A DNA stretch of 64,000 nt from positions 496,001 through 560,000 of the forward strand of contig NZ_JAOQJQ010000002.1 of NCBI RefSeq assembly GCF_025566885.1, written 5' to 3'. Shown piece after piece: positions 1-9,074 of the stretch. The notes beneath the pieces were generated by a model, which worked only from the letters and a program-made list of their open reading frames with translations, was not told where the DNA came from and did no database searches. Made by a program: the position numbers and the translations under genes. The number at the start of each line of letters is the position of its first letter. Positions within the stretch are counted from its first letter, which is position 1. This stretch comes from Brotonthovivens ammoniilytica (GTDB lineage: Bacteria; Bacillota; Clostridia; Lachnospirales; Lachnospiraceae).

Positions 1-128
1 GAAGGAAATATTCTTCGACAGATAATAAGGTGTTCTAAGTTTTATATATAACAAAAAACTTCCGATTTTTAACAAAAAATAGCGTATTACAATCACTTTT
101 TTTGTGCAATAATGTTCTCAACAAATTT

Positions 129-147
129 GAATAATAACTAATTATTC
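129..147. promoter_or_regulatory. Perfect palindrome, possible operator
   Basis: GAATAAT-aacta-ATTATTC is a perfect 7+5+7 inverted repeat 65 nt before the first dehydrogenase start. It lies where a regulator of the 212-3033 operon could bind. No protein can be assigned to it from sequence alone. Confidence 0.35.
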
Positions 148-211
148 GAAAACGTCAGATTGGATAGCGCGCAGAAATTTGACAATCATGGATGGAAAAA
201 GGAGAACAATT

Positions 212-1267
212 ATGAAAACAATATATGCAGAGGCACAGTTAGGAAAAGTGGTATTAAAAGAAAAAGAAATTGAAGCTCCGGGTCCTGGCCAGGTATTGTT
301 AAAAGCTAAGTATTCTGCAATGAGTCCGGGAACAGAAAACGGTCTTTTGGGCGCTCATATCGTTCCTCTGCCCACGAGTATTGGCTATGCTATGGCGGCG
401 GAAGTTATTGAAGTTGGTGAAGGTGTGCGGGAATTAAAGGTGGGAGACCATATAGTAACCACCGGAGAACATGCGCAGTATCTTGTTATGGATGAATTAA
501 ACTGTACGATCTGTCCGGAGAATGTAGATTTGAAACAGGCGGCATTTTGGAATCTTGGTCATACGGGAATGTATGCTCTGCGCCGTTCGAATCTGCAGAT
601 GGGAGAGCCCTGTGCTGTTTTGGGCCAGGGATTTGTAGGGGCCATTACAGCGCAGGCTGCTAAACTTGCAGGCGCGCTGCCGGTAATTGTTACAGATCTG
701 GATGACGGCCGTCTGGATGCAGCAAAACAGATGGGAGTGGATATTGCAATCAATACGAAAACAGATCCTAAGGGGCTGGAACGTGAAGTTGAAAAATTAC
801 ATCGGGGAGGACTGCCGGTTATTTTTGAGGCCACAGGAGCGAGAGGGCCGTTAATGCAGGCGGCAGAACTAATTGGAGAACGGGGACGGCTGGTTATGAT
901 TTCACAGGTTCACGGAGAGGCTATGCCTCCCATTGATGACCCAATTATGCAAAAAGGTGCCAGCCTGATCGGTACATATGTCAATTCAAAACCATTTAAG
1001 TTAAGACGGGCGGATTTATTTATTGACGGCGTATGGCCGCCTGTTATGCATCGTGATCTTGCAAGATATGCAAACAGCGATGTATGGACCAGTGATGAAG
1101 ACATTCAGGTATTCTTAAATTTAATTGCTTACGGAAAATTGGATATTACTCCGCTGATCAGTCATGAATTTGGCTATAAAGAGATCCCAGAAGCTTATGA
1201 AAAATATGTATATCCGGAAGTTAATCCGGATATGACAGGCGGGCTGATCTCATGGGTAGAAGAGTAA
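212..1267 (+). CDS. Zinc-less MDR-family alcohol/polyol dehydrogenase
   Basis: A 351-residue medium-chain dehydrogenase/reductase. The N-terminal GroES-like part carries GPGQVLLKAKYSAMSPGTE. The Rossmann part has VLGQGFVGAITAQAAKLAGA, followed by an acidic residue at the end of beta-2 (VTDLD) that favours NAD. The four-cysteine structural zinc lobe of classical alcohol dehydrogenases is not visible. The start is the ATG at 212, which sits 7 nt after GGAG at 201-204; upstream TTG and ATG codons in the same frame have no ribosome site. It is first in an operon with an MFS permease (36 nt downstream) and a VOC protein, which suggests oxidation of an imported hydroxy compound. The substrate is unknown. 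Confidence 0.8.
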   Translation: MKTIYAEAQLGKVVLKEKEIEAPGPGQVLLKAKYSAMSPGTENGLLGAHIVPLPTSIGYAMAAEVIEVGEGVRELKVGDHIVTTGEHAQYLVMDELNCTICPENVDLKQAAFWNLGHTGMYALRRSNLQMGEPCAVLGQGFVGAITAQAAKLAGALPVIVTDLDDGRLDAAKQMGVDIAINTKTDPKGLEREVEKLHRGGLPVIFEATGARGPLMQAAELIGERGRLVMISQVHGEAMPPIDDPIMQKGASLIGTYVNSKPFKLRRADLFIDGVWPPVMHRDLARYANSDVWTSDEDIQVFLNLIAYGKLDITPLISHEFGYKEIPEAYEKYVYPEVNPDMTGGLISWVEE

Positions 1268-1302
1268 ACATAGTCGAGTATTAGAAGTAAGGGAGAAAAA
1301 AG

Positions 1303-2610
1303 ATGGCTAAAAATAAAATGTTTTTAAGTAAAGCAATTTTACTCTGTATCCTTGGAGTAATCTTCATGTTCATTTTTTCCGGTCTGCAGAGTGACCAGAT
1401 TAATATTGTCCAGACATTTGTAACAGAGAAAGGCGGCGGCTGGAGTTCTGTGCAGACGCAGCTGCCAATGACTGTAGGAAATTTTGTCTGTATTATACTG
1501 ACGTTTGTATATGGATCGTTGTTTATTAAGTTTGGAGTAAAAAAACCCCTGATTGCAGTGCTGGTAATTACTGCTGTTGGTGTGCTTGGTATTGCCGGGG
1601 CTAATGGACTTGATTGTAATGGAGGGGCCGCATCCGGAAACTATATTTTGTACAGCATTTCCATGTTTGTAGTAAGATGCGGATGTATGATTTTACAGAT
1701 GGCAGGATTTCAGCTGGTAGCCAACTGGTTTATCCGCTACCGGGGACAGATTATGGGAATCGTAACGATGGGAAGTCCACTGTTCTCTGTAATTGGCACG
1801 TCTGTAATGACTTCTTTTATTTCCAAACGGCTTGGAGGCGATTACAGAATATTTTATGTGGGAATTGCAATTATAATCGTTATTTTATGTATTATCACAG
1901 CAGTTGGCATTAAAGATACGCCGGAGGAAGCAGGTTTATATCCGGATGGAGCTGATCATGCACCTACCTCAGAAGCGGTAGAAGAAGTAAAACTTTCCAT
2001 TGGTCAGATTTTACGACAGGGTAAAGCATGGAAATTAATAATCTCTTTCGGGGCATTTCAGTTTACTATTGCAGCCTGCATGGGGTCTATGGCTGTTTAT
2101 TATATGAGCCTTGGGGGACAGGATGTATGGCTTGGAGCTGTAAAATGGCTGGCAATGGGGGCGATTCTTGGAATCCCTGTATCCTATGTATTTGGTTTGA
2201 TTGATGATAAACTGGGGTCTGTAAAAGCATCTTTGATTCTTGGTATTACAGAATTGATTCCGGTACTTGCATTAATGCTGCAGCCTCAGGGTGGAAGCGT
2301 ACCGCTGATGATTTTATGGGGATTTGGAGTAGCCTGTATGACCGGAGGTGTTCCGACTCTTCATCCGTGTATCACCTCTTATGCGTATGGCAGAAAAGAG
2401 TATCAGTCTGCAAATCGTATTATTATGACGATTCAGCTGATTCCATATTCATTTGCAGCAATGATGATGATTACCTTAATCAGTGCGGGAAAAGCAAATG
2501 CTGCCTTTTCGATTCTGCTTGTAGTGATTATAATAGGTATTATAGCTACAGCTTCTATGCTGAAAATGAAAGATGCTAATGCATCGGATCGTTTATATGG
2601 AGATAAGTAG
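1303..2610 (+). CDS. MFS permease
   Basis: A 435-residue membrane protein with about 12 hydrophobic segments and a soluble central loop around residues 205-235 (GIKDTPEEAGLYPDG), the usual link between the two six-helix halves of major facilitator superfamily carriers. The TPEEAGLYPDG loop resembles carriers for organic anions (OFA/NNP-like branches). AGGGAGAAAAAAG precedes the ATG. It lies between the MDR dehydrogenase and the VOC protein in one operon and probably imports their substrate. The transported compound cannot be read from the sequence. Confidence 0.85.
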   Translation: MAKNKMFLSKAILLCILGVIFMFIFSGLQSDQINIVQTFVTEKGGGWSSVQTQLPMTVGNFVCIILTFVYGSLFIKFGVKKPLIAVLVITAVGVLGIAGANGLDCNGGAASGNYILYSISMFVVRCGCMILQMAGFQLVANWFIRYRGQIMGIVTMGSPLFSVIGTSVMTSFISKRLGGDYRIFYVGIAIIIVILCIITAVGIKDTPEEAGLYPDGADHAPTSEAVEEVKLSIGQILRQGKAWKLIISFGAFQFTIAACMGSMAVYYMSLGGQDVWLGAVKWLAMGAILGIPVSYVFGLIDDKLGSVKASLILGITELIPVLALMLQPQGGSVPLMILWGFGVACMTGGVPTLHPCITSYAYGRKEYQSANRIIMTIQLIPYSFAAMMMITLISAGKANAAFSILLVVIIIGIIATASMLKMKDANASDRLYGDK

Positions 2611-2622
2611 GGAGAGAAAGAA

Positions 2623-3033
2623 ATGACAGATAATGTAAAGAATGTGCTTCATACCGGAATCAGCGTTTACCATATGGAAGAATCTGTTGAATGGTACAGA
2701 AAGAACTTAGGATTTGAGGTAGTAAAGGATGATGGGTACTGTCCTCCTCTGAGCGCTAAGATAGTATTTATGGAGAAAGATGGATATCAGCTGGAACTGT
2801 TTGAATATGATGAGCCTAAGGAGATTCCTAAGGACCGCCTGACACCAAATACAGATCTGCAGACAGTGGGGACTAAACATGTAGCATTTGCGACAGACGA
2901 TATGGACGCTTTAAAGGCCGGTTTTATAGAAAACGGTGTGGACATTGCCCATGAAGTGCGCATGGGAGAAGATGCAGTCATGTTTATCAGAGACTGCAAT
3001 GGGGTACTGATTGAATTTATTCAGCAGAAATAA
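2623..3033 (+). CDS. VOC (glyoxalase/bleomycin-resistance fold) protein
   Basis: A 136-residue vicinal-oxygen-chelate protein built of two beta-alpha-beta-beta-beta modules. HTGISVYHMEESVEWY opens the first, with H and later E residues (QLELFEY, LIEFIQ) in the usual metal-ligand positions. The second module starts at TKHVAFATDD. The length equals that of lactoylglutathione lyase and methylmalonyl-CoA epimerase relatives. It begins 12 nt after the permease stop with AGGGAG in front, so it is cotranscribed. It may isomerise or lyse a product of the MDR dehydrogenase; the exact reaction is not inferable. Confidence 0.8.
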   Translation: MTDNVKNVLHTGISVYHMEESVEWYRKNLGFEVVKDDGYCPPLSAKIVFMEKDGYQLELFEYDEPKEIPKDRLTPNTDLQTVGTKHVAFATDDMDALKAGFIENGVDIAHEVRMGEDAVMFIRDCNGVLIEFIQQK

Positions 3034-3072
3034 AGGAAAATATAAGGGATTTATTTAATATCAGCATAAAAC

Positions 3073-3115
3073 AAAACCGGGAATACCTGATAGCAGGTTG
3101 TTTCCGGTTTTGCTG
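3073..3115. terminator. Bidirectional intrinsic terminator
   Basis: AAAACCGG / CCGGTTTT with an inner CCTG/CAGG pair forms a hairpin between the convergent VOC gene and AraC gene. T-rich tails follow on both strands. Confidence 0.8.
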
Positions 3116-3117
3116 TA

Positions 3118-4344
3118 TTATTTTTTATTTGTCATTGATTTCTTATAGTTTATAGGACTTAAAGAGTAACGCTGTTTAAAAGCATCCACGAATGTACGGA
3201 CATTTTTATAGCCAACCTTTTCACAGATTTCATAAAGCTTATAGTCTGATTCCATAAGGAGCTCCAGCGCTTTTTCCAGCCGTATGGCAGTCAGATAGGT
3301 TTTGTAATTCATACCGGTTTCATTCTTGAACATATGGCTGAAATAGTTGGTGCTGACACAGGCAATTTCAGACAGCGTCTGAATAGAGAGTTCTTCCATA
3401 AAGTTTTCCTGTATATAACTTTTCACCCGTTCAATGATAACTTTACTGCTGGGCCGGCTGCTTTTATAAATTTGTGGGAGCAGCTTATTATAATGATTGT
3501 GGATACATTGCTGTATCTCGGACATAGTCATAGCGTTCATAACGTTTTTCTGAAGTTCATCCTGCATCTCGAAAAAATCCCAGTCAAGAAGATGATAACG
3601 GCGAAGACGGCTGGCCAGATCGCCGGTGTAATCCATAGTACGCATACGTACTGCGTACCAGTTGCCATAATGGATATGACAGATTATTTCGATAACCCGC
3701 TCTATTTTTTTCAGAACATCAGGAGACTTCATTAACAGAGAACGAAAAGCATCATCTACATAAAAGTCATAGTCATCCAGTGAAACATCAAATGTCTGAT
3801 TGATTTTCTGCAGATTAAGTATTTGTGTCTGTTCAAAAAAATACAGATTAAAAGCATAGTGGGCAGTTTTATATGAATTTTTCAGCTGTGCCTGAGAGGC
3901 GGCGGGCAGGCCGATACCCATGCATAAGTGCGTGTGGTATTTGCTTTCTATACTGCCAAGAATTGGTTTCAGATAAACTTCTGTAAAATCTTCCATGTGT
4001 TCTAGGGGAAAGATTCCCATAAGGTGAAGCATCTGGGCAGTGCGTTCTACCTCAAAACCAATATTTTGTTTATGAAATTCAGAAAGTACATGATTGTAAA
4101 CCAGAAGGTTTAGTAAAATATGTTTTTGATAGGAGTTCTGTATCAATGGTTCTGCGAGATCAGGGCGGATTCCGATACAGATTCCAATGGCAAACTGCCT
4201 GGAAAAGTCGGGCTGCTGTGAACCAATGATTTCGCCGGGAGTTGTGGGGCTCTGGGTAAGCAGCAGTTCAACTTCCTCATCCGTAAGAGCGGAAAGAGCC
4301 TGGATAATTGCCTGTTCTGCCGGGGAAGTAAATTTAGTTGACAT
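3118..4344 (-). CDS. AraC-family transcriptional regulator
   Basis: A 408-residue protein. The last 100 residues are a typical AraC double helix-turn-helix domain, with IQTLSEIACVSTNYFSHMFK and then YKLYEICEKVGYKNVRTFVDAFK. The first ~300 residues are an unrecognised, mostly helical sensor domain. The start at 4344 follows AGAAGGG. The gene is convergent with the dehydrogenase/MFS/VOC operon and downstream of the beta-helix gene on the same strand, so it may control either. The effector is unknown. Confidence 0.85.
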   Translation of the reverse strand: MSTKFTSPAEQAIIQALSALTDEEVELLLTQSPTTPGEIIGSQQPDFSRQFAIGICIGIRPDLAEPLIQNSYQKHILLNLLVYNHVLSEFHKQNIGFEVERTAQMLHLMGIFPLEHMEDFTEVYLKPILGSIESKYHTHLCMGIGLPAASQAQLKNSYKTAHYAFNLYFFEQTQILNLQKINQTFDVSLDDYDFYVDDAFRSLLMKSPDVLKKIERVIEIICHIHYGNWYAVRMRTMDYTGDLASRLRRYHLLDWDFFEMQDELQKNVMNAMTMSEIQQCIHNHYNKLLPQIYKSSRPSSKVIIERVKSYIQENFMEELSIQTLSEIACVSTNYFSHMFKNETGMNYKTYLTAIRLEKALELLMESDYKLYEICEKVGYKNVRTFVDAFKQRYSLSPINYKKSMTNKK

Positions 4345-4516
4345 AATTGTTAACCCTTCTAAAGTGTAAAAAATCGAATGTCTGCTTTGCAGCTACTTGA
4401 TTTTTAGTGGATGAAATTAATTATACCGCTCCGGTTTTGGGTTTTCAATAGGGAGTAGCACAGACTCTCCCTGGATGCGGCTTTTTGTGGAAAATCTATT
4501 TTCCTGTCATAAAATA

Positions 4517-4548
4517 AAGGAGAAATCGGCATGAACCGATTTCTCCTT
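4517..4548 (-). terminator. Intrinsic terminator of the beta-helix gene
   Basis: A perfect 13-bp stem, AAGGAGAAATCGG/CCGATTTCTCCTT, with a 6-nt loop. On the minus strand it is followed by TTTATTTTAT. It lies 25 nt past the stop of the 4573 gene. Confidence 0.9.
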
Positions 4549-4572
4549 AAAGGGTAAGAGGTATTGATGGTA

Positions 4573-6816
4573 TTAGTGTTTTACAGTTACGCAGACCTTC
4601 ATGGATGAGGCGCCTTCGGCAGGACACAATGCGGATTTATACGCGGAAAGCTCACCCCCTGCGGTATTTTCGATAATAGAACCTCCTTCTGCCAAGACGG
4701 AAAGGATTTCGTAACCTTCAGAAGGAATCATGGTGAAATACAGGTTTCCGTCGATGTAGTTCTGGCGTTTTAGTGTTATTGCTTTTGAATCCGGTTCCCC
4801 GCCTTCGTTTGCAGCGTAGAATGTATAAGTAACATTTCCATAAGTCTGACCGGCGTCGGCAATTCCGTTGTCTGCAGCGATAACCTCAGCAGAGTCTACA
4901 ACAACAGTGACGTTTCCTTCTTTGTAGGTTCCGTCTGCATATGAGATTTCTCCAATGTTCAGTGCCTTTACATATACGGTGACAGGAGTATCTGCCCAAA
5001 GGTCTGCTAAGGAATCTGTGGTTAAGGTATGAATATAGCCGTCACCGGTGATCTTCCAGCTGGAGTCTTTTAATGTTACATTAATTGGATTGTTTAAAAT
5101 TGGAGCAGCCGTATGACAGAACCGGCCAATGATCAGACAGTCTCCGGTCTGTCCTCCGTTTTTTGCGCTGTAGTCTGCATGGTTATATTCCTCAGAGCCC
5201 ATAAATGCATTTAATACGGTTCCGTTTGGAACAATATCGCCGTTTAAATCAACATGAACTGCTGTGGAGGAGGAGATGCGCCCTTTTAAAGATGCATGTT
5301 CCAGCGACACATTTAAAACCTGTTTATAGTTGTAAATACAATTATAAATATCACCGTTATAGCTGCCGTTTCTTAAGTCCGCATTGCAGTCAGAAACTGT
5401 ACTGCTTGTAGCTTCTGCTTCTTCTGCATGATCATTAATCGTATAGGTTGTAATACCGGGGTTGCCGGCATCATCAGATTCTACAAGCTCTACCAGAATA
5501 CCATCTTTGCAGCGGGTGGATGTTCCGGAGAAATTTACAGTTGACTGATCCAGTATGATATTGCTGAAACCGGTGTTGGCAGCGCCGGATTTAATCTGAA
5601 GCAGTGCATCTACTGTATCAATGGTTGTATTTGTAAAATCAAAGGTTCCGCCTCCTGTCTGCTGGGTCATAAAGGCCGTATGTCCGGACTGAAGATAGGA
5701 GTCTATGTAAGAAGAACCGGTTCGTCCGGATCCCATAACCTGAATATAGTCCGGTGAATAAAATTCTACATTTTTATAACGGTTATGTACGCCGGAGTCT
5801 GCATAGGTAACATAACCGGAACCTCCAACGGTAAAGCCGTAAGTAACGCCGTTGATTTTTCGGGCAGCAGTATATGATTTTCCTTCCTGTGCCACTTCTA
5901 GTGTGCCGATACCTGAGAGGGTATCTTCAACGTCAAGAGCATAGGTTTTGCAGACATCATAAGCAGTACCTGAGTCTGTGGAAATTGCGCCCCAGCCGGT
6001 TGAAACGATAATGCAGTCTTTAAATCGGCCCTGGCCGTCCGCCATGACGTTTAGGGAACGTACGGTTCCCTCCATTCCAAGGGCAAAAGGAACACGTTTC
6101 ATCATAGCCGGAACCAGATTTTTGTATTCTTCATAAGTATCCGGAGTTTCCTTTGTATAGATGACAGTATCTGTAACATTGGCAATGGAAGTATTATCCA
6201 CATACAATGCACAGCGGATAGCGCCGGCGGTTTCAATATAGGTGCTTTTAAGATCAAGCAGGGACTTATTGTCTGCCATGATAGAAGTGCCCCATCCGGC
6301 AAGATCATCTCCGCCGTCTCCATAAGCATAAAAACGGGAATTTTTAATCTCGTATTTTGTGCCATTGTCCAGCAGAATACCGTTAAAATGTGCGCCGCCT
6401 GCGTTGATAGTAATCCCTTCTGCTGATGTTTCGGTGTAGGTGCCCCCTGTGATGGCGTCTGTAACAGAACCGTCTGAAATAATGGCTCCGTTATTAACAA
6501 GCAGTGCCTGGCGGAAATAATAGGTCGCTTTTTCTTCTTCTTTGGCGCCTGACCATGGAGCAGCACTTGGACCGCCGATACGGTAAATCTTCACAGGAGT
6601 AATGGAGAAGTTTTTCTCTACTTCGTAAGAGGCTCCTGCAAGCAGATTTTTTTGCACGCCGTCTACAACTAACACCAGCGCGCAGCCTTCTTTTGCGGTT
6701 ATTGTTTCTTCCGTGCCGTTAGCTCTGTAAACTGCAGAAGTTACAGTGGAAGCAATGGCAGTGGAAGTATAATCGTTGGCAGTGGATGTACTTATAATTT
6801 CTAATAATGTTTTCAT
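4573..6816 (-). CDS. Large beta-helix-like protein of unknown function
   Basis: A 747-residue protein if it starts at the ATG at 6816, which has AAGGAGGACCTT directly in front; the upstream in-frame extension (to 6984) lacks a ribosome site. Residues from about 110 to 620 are rich in short beta-strand, Asn/Gly/Thr turn repeats such as ITINAGGAHFNGILLDNGT and IKNSRFYAYGDGG, the look of a right-handed parallel beta-helix. A Gly-rich C-terminal sandwich follows. No signal peptide, lipobox, LPXTG motif or transmembrane helix is visible, which is odd for a fold usually found on secreted proteins. It is monocistronic between an AraC regulator and a hydrolase. No enzyme family is recognised. Confidence 0.75.
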   Translation of the reverse strand: MKTLLEIISTSTANDYTSTAIASTVTSAVYRANGTEETITAKEGCALVLVVDGVQKNLLAGASYEVEKNFSITPVKIYRIGGPSAAPWSGAKEEEKATYYFRQALLVNNGAIISDGSVTDAITGGTYTETSAEGITINAGGAHFNGILLDNGTKYEIKNSRFYAYGDGGDDLAGWGTSIMADNKSLLDLKSTYIETAGAIRCALYVDNTSIANVTDTVIYTKETPDTYEEYKNLVPAMMKRVPFALGMEGTVRSLNVMADGQGRFKDCIIVSTGWGAISTDSGTAYDVCKTYALDVEDTLSGIGTLEVAQEGKSYTAARKINGVTYGFTVGGSGYVTYADSGVHNRYKNVEFYSPDYIQVMGSGRTGSSYIDSYLQSGHTAFMTQQTGGGTFDFTNTTIDTVDALLQIKSGAANTGFSNIILDQSTVNFSGTSTRCKDGILVELVESDDAGNPGITTYTINDHAEEAEATSSTVSDCNADLRNGSYNGDIYNCIYNYKQVLNVSLEHASLKGRISSSTAVHVDLNGDIVPNGTVLNAFMGSEEYNHADYSAKNGGQTGDCLIIGRFCHTAAPILNNPINVTLKDSSWKITGDGYIHTLTTDSLADLWADTPVTVYVKALNIGEISYADGTYKEGNVTVVVDSAEVIAADNGIADAGQTYGNVTYTFYAANEGGEPDSKAITLKRQNYIDGNLYFTMIPSEGYEILSVLAEGGSIIENTAGGELSAYKSALCPAEGASSMKVCVTVKH

Positions 6817-7079
6817 AAGGTCCTCCTTAAAAGATTTTTCTTCATTTTTTATGAACCTATTATTACATAACCGGGGAGAATGAAATACATTGTTTTTTGT
6901 GAAAAACAGGATGTTATTTGTTATTTCTGAAAGGAAATAAAAATGCAGAGGGAAAAACGTATGAAAGGAATCAATAGTTTTCAAATGCAGGAGAGATGGC
7001 TATAATATATATAGAAAAAAGCAGATATTAAACGAATGATTGCAGAGAGCTATGATTTAATAGTGGGTGGGAGGTTTTT

Positions 7080-7850
7080 ATGAGAACAGAAGAAATAATA
7101 TTAAACAAAGATCGAAATGTAACTATAACGGCATACATACAGACACCATTTGCCAGCGCATCAACCCGCCCAGGGGTTTTGCTGATTCCCGGAGGAGGAT
7201 ATCAGCTTTGTGCGGAAAATGAGATAGATTCCGTTGTGCCGGTGTATCTGCAGATGGGATATCACGTGTTTGTACTGCGTTATTCAATAGGAGAACATGC
7301 CCGGTGGCCCAATCCCCTGCAGGATTATAAGGCGGCAATGGAGCTGATTCGCAGTCATGCCCGGGAGTGGCATCTTTATGAAAACAAAATTGCAGTGATT
7401 GGTTTTTCTGCCGGAGGACATCTAGCGGCCTGCGGGGCGGTGATGTCAGAGGCTCAATATCGTCCAAATGCGTTGATTCTGGGCTATCCGGTGATTAATG
7501 ATGAAAATGCGAAACACTGGGAGAAAACGGCCCCCGGTGTTCTTGATGCAGTAGATGAAAATATATGTCCGTGTTTTGTATTTACCACCAGAAATGATGC
7601 CACCGTTCCGGTTGAGAATACATTGCAATTTATTGCTGAACTGGAAAAATATCAGGTTTCTTTTGAATGTCATGTTTATGCATATGGTCCTCATGGCTTT
7701 TCCACAGGAGATCCGTCAGTATTTGAAGAGGGAGAGTATTTATGCAAAAGGGCACGCCATTGGATGAGTGACAGCAGAGAGTGGCTGGAAGAAATCTTTG
7801 GGAAATTTTCAGGAGGGCATATGACAGAACCGGTGCAGAAACTGATATAG
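7080..7850 (+). CDS. Alpha/beta hydrolase, esterase/acyl hydrolase-like
   Basis: A 256-residue alpha/beta-hydrolase. The oxyanion region LLIPGGGYQ is followed by the nucleophile elbow GFSAGGHLAA, an acid in the TTRNDATVP segment and the catalytic His in YGPHGFS. This arrangement matches the BD-FAE/acetyl-esterase type (endo-1,4-beta-xylanase B-like) found in gut Firmicutes. It starts at an ATG after GTGGGTGGGAGG. The gene stands alone between the beta-helix gene and the terminators before butyrate kinase. It probably deacylates a sugar ester or phenolic ester, but the substrate is not evident. Confidence 0.8.
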   Translation: MRTEEIILNKDRNVTITAYIQTPFASASTRPGVLLIPGGGYQLCAENEIDSVVPVYLQMGYHVFVLRYSIGEHARWPNPLQDYKAAMELIRSHAREWHLYENKIAVIGFSAGGHLAACGAVMSEAQYRPNALILGYPVINDENAKHWEKTAPGVLDAVDENICPCFVFTTRNDATVPVENTLQFIAELEKYQVSFECHVYAYGPHGFSTGDPSVFEEGEYLCKRARHWMSDSREWLEEIFGKFSGGHMTEPVQKLI

Positions 7851-7873
7851 AAGTAAATACAACAAAAACATTG

Positions 7874-7898
7874 GCGCTCGTATTAAAGGGCGTTTTTT
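7874..7898 (+). terminator. Intrinsic terminator after the hydrolase
   Basis: GCGCTC/GGGCGT (with G-U pairs), loop GTATTAAA, then TTTTTGTG. It resembles the terminator at 30590 in sequence. Confidence 0.6.
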
Positions 7899-7909
7899 GT
7901 GTTAGTTAA

Positions 7910-7941
7910 AGCTGAGTGAAATGTTAGATGTTCACTCAGCT
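7910..7941. terminator. Terminator hairpin between hydrolase and butyrate kinase
   Basis: AGCTGAGTGAA/TTCACTCAGCT is a perfect 11-bp stem with a 10-nt loop. CTAATTTTT follows on + and TTTAACTAAC on -, so it can serve both convergent genes. Confidence 0.8.
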
Positions 7942-7967
7942 CTAATTTTTATGGAAATTGAGAAGGG

Positions 7968-9059
7968 TTAAAAATCGAACCCGCTCCAGACAGGTTTGCC
8001 GGTATAAGTTTTTACGGTTTCTTCTCCTGTTAAGGCCCGGATTGCACCGGAAGCCATGGCTTCCATTTCAAATTCACCGGGATAAGGGCAGACGGGAGCC
8101 ATCCACTGGCAGGCCTCTGTGATTTGTTTTACCAGATCGTCGCTGTGTACCATGCCGCCTCCAAGAAGAATACCATCCACTTTTCCGTGAAGAACAACAG
8201 CCATGGAGCCGATGGCTTTTTCTATCTGATATATCATAGTATTCCATATCATTTCAGCTTCTTTATCACCTTTTTTGGCCCGTCCGGTAAGTTCGATGGC
8301 GTCTGAGATGTTTAAGTGGCTGACAAATCCGCCGTTTTTCGTACAAAGGGACTGTATCTCTTTTAGGTCTTTATCTTTTGCGTAACGGAGCAGATTGGAT
8401 ACAGAAATGCTTCCGCAGCGGGTAGGAGCCATAGGGCCTTCTCCACCTACAATATCATAACCGTCAATCATTTTTCCGTATTTATGGGCGGATACAGATA
8501 CGCCGCCTCCGATATGACATACTACAAAATTGCATTCCTGATAAGTTTTTCCCAGGGAAGCTGCATGGCGTATGGCAGTTTCTTTTAAATTCAGTGCATG
8601 TAAATGAATGGTACGATATACGCCCTTGATGCCTGTCATGCGGGCCAGATCCTGAAGCTCGTCTACATCAGGGGGATTTACCACAAAGGCCGGTTTGCTG
8701 TAGCGTTGGGCAAATTCATGGGCTAACTGGGGACCAAGCTGAGCAGGATGCTGAATACCGTTTGCGCCTCTTGCGGCATGATCAAGCATCAGTTTATCAA
8801 TATGGTAAATACCGCCTTCCATGGCAATGAGACCGCCGCCTCTTCCCACAAAAGCATCTGCATCTTCCAATGAAATCTGATTTTCCTTAAGAATCTGCAA
8901 AATGGTTTCTTTCCGATAGGGGAGCTGGGCTGAAATACCGTCAAATTCTGCAAGCTTGGAAGCATCGTGAGATACATTTTTTGTAAAAAGTACGGTATTG
9001 TCCTGAATCAGTGCAATTTTTGTAGAAGTGGAGCCGGGGTTAATGGCAAAAATTTTCAT
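7968..9059 (-). CDS. buk: Butyrate kinase
   Basis: A 363-residue acetokinase-family enzyme that converts butyryl phosphate (or a related acyl phosphate) and ADP to the acid and ATP. The N-terminus FAINPGSTSTKIAL is the phosphate-1 loop. HIGGGVSVSAHKYGK and ILLGGGMVHSDD are the adenosine and phosphate-2 segments. Length and motifs fit butyrate kinase rather than acetate kinase. The start follows AGGAGGAATACAAT. It lies 15 nt after the iron alcohol dehydrogenase gene on the same strand. Together with the phosphotransbutyrylase at 21217 it would complete acyl-CoA to ATP conversion, although the two genes are 12 kb apart in separate transcripts. Confidence 0.92.
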   Translation of the reverse strand: MKIFAINPGSTSTKIALIQDNTVLFTKNVSHDASKLAEFDGISAQLPYRKETILQILKENQISLEDADAFVGRGGGLIAMEGGIYHIDKLMLDHAARGANGIQHPAQLGPQLAHEFAQRYSKPAFVVNPPDVDELQDLARMTGIKGVYRTIHLHALNLKETAIRHAASLGKTYQECNFVVCHIGGGVSVSAHKYGKMIDGYDIVGGEGPMAPTRCGSISVSNLLRYAKDKDLKEIQSLCTKNGGFVSHLNISDAIELTGRAKKGDKEAEMIWNTMIYQIEKAIGSMAVVLHGKVDGILLGGGMVHSDDLVKQITEACQWMAPVCPYPGEFEMEAMASGAIRALTGEETVKTYTGKPVWSGFDF

Positions 9060-9074
9060 ATTGTATTCCTCCTG

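Noticed and set aside
6102..6566. 154-codon ORF inside the beta-helix gene
   Set aside because: Alternate frame of a real gene, with low-complexity composition and no start signal.
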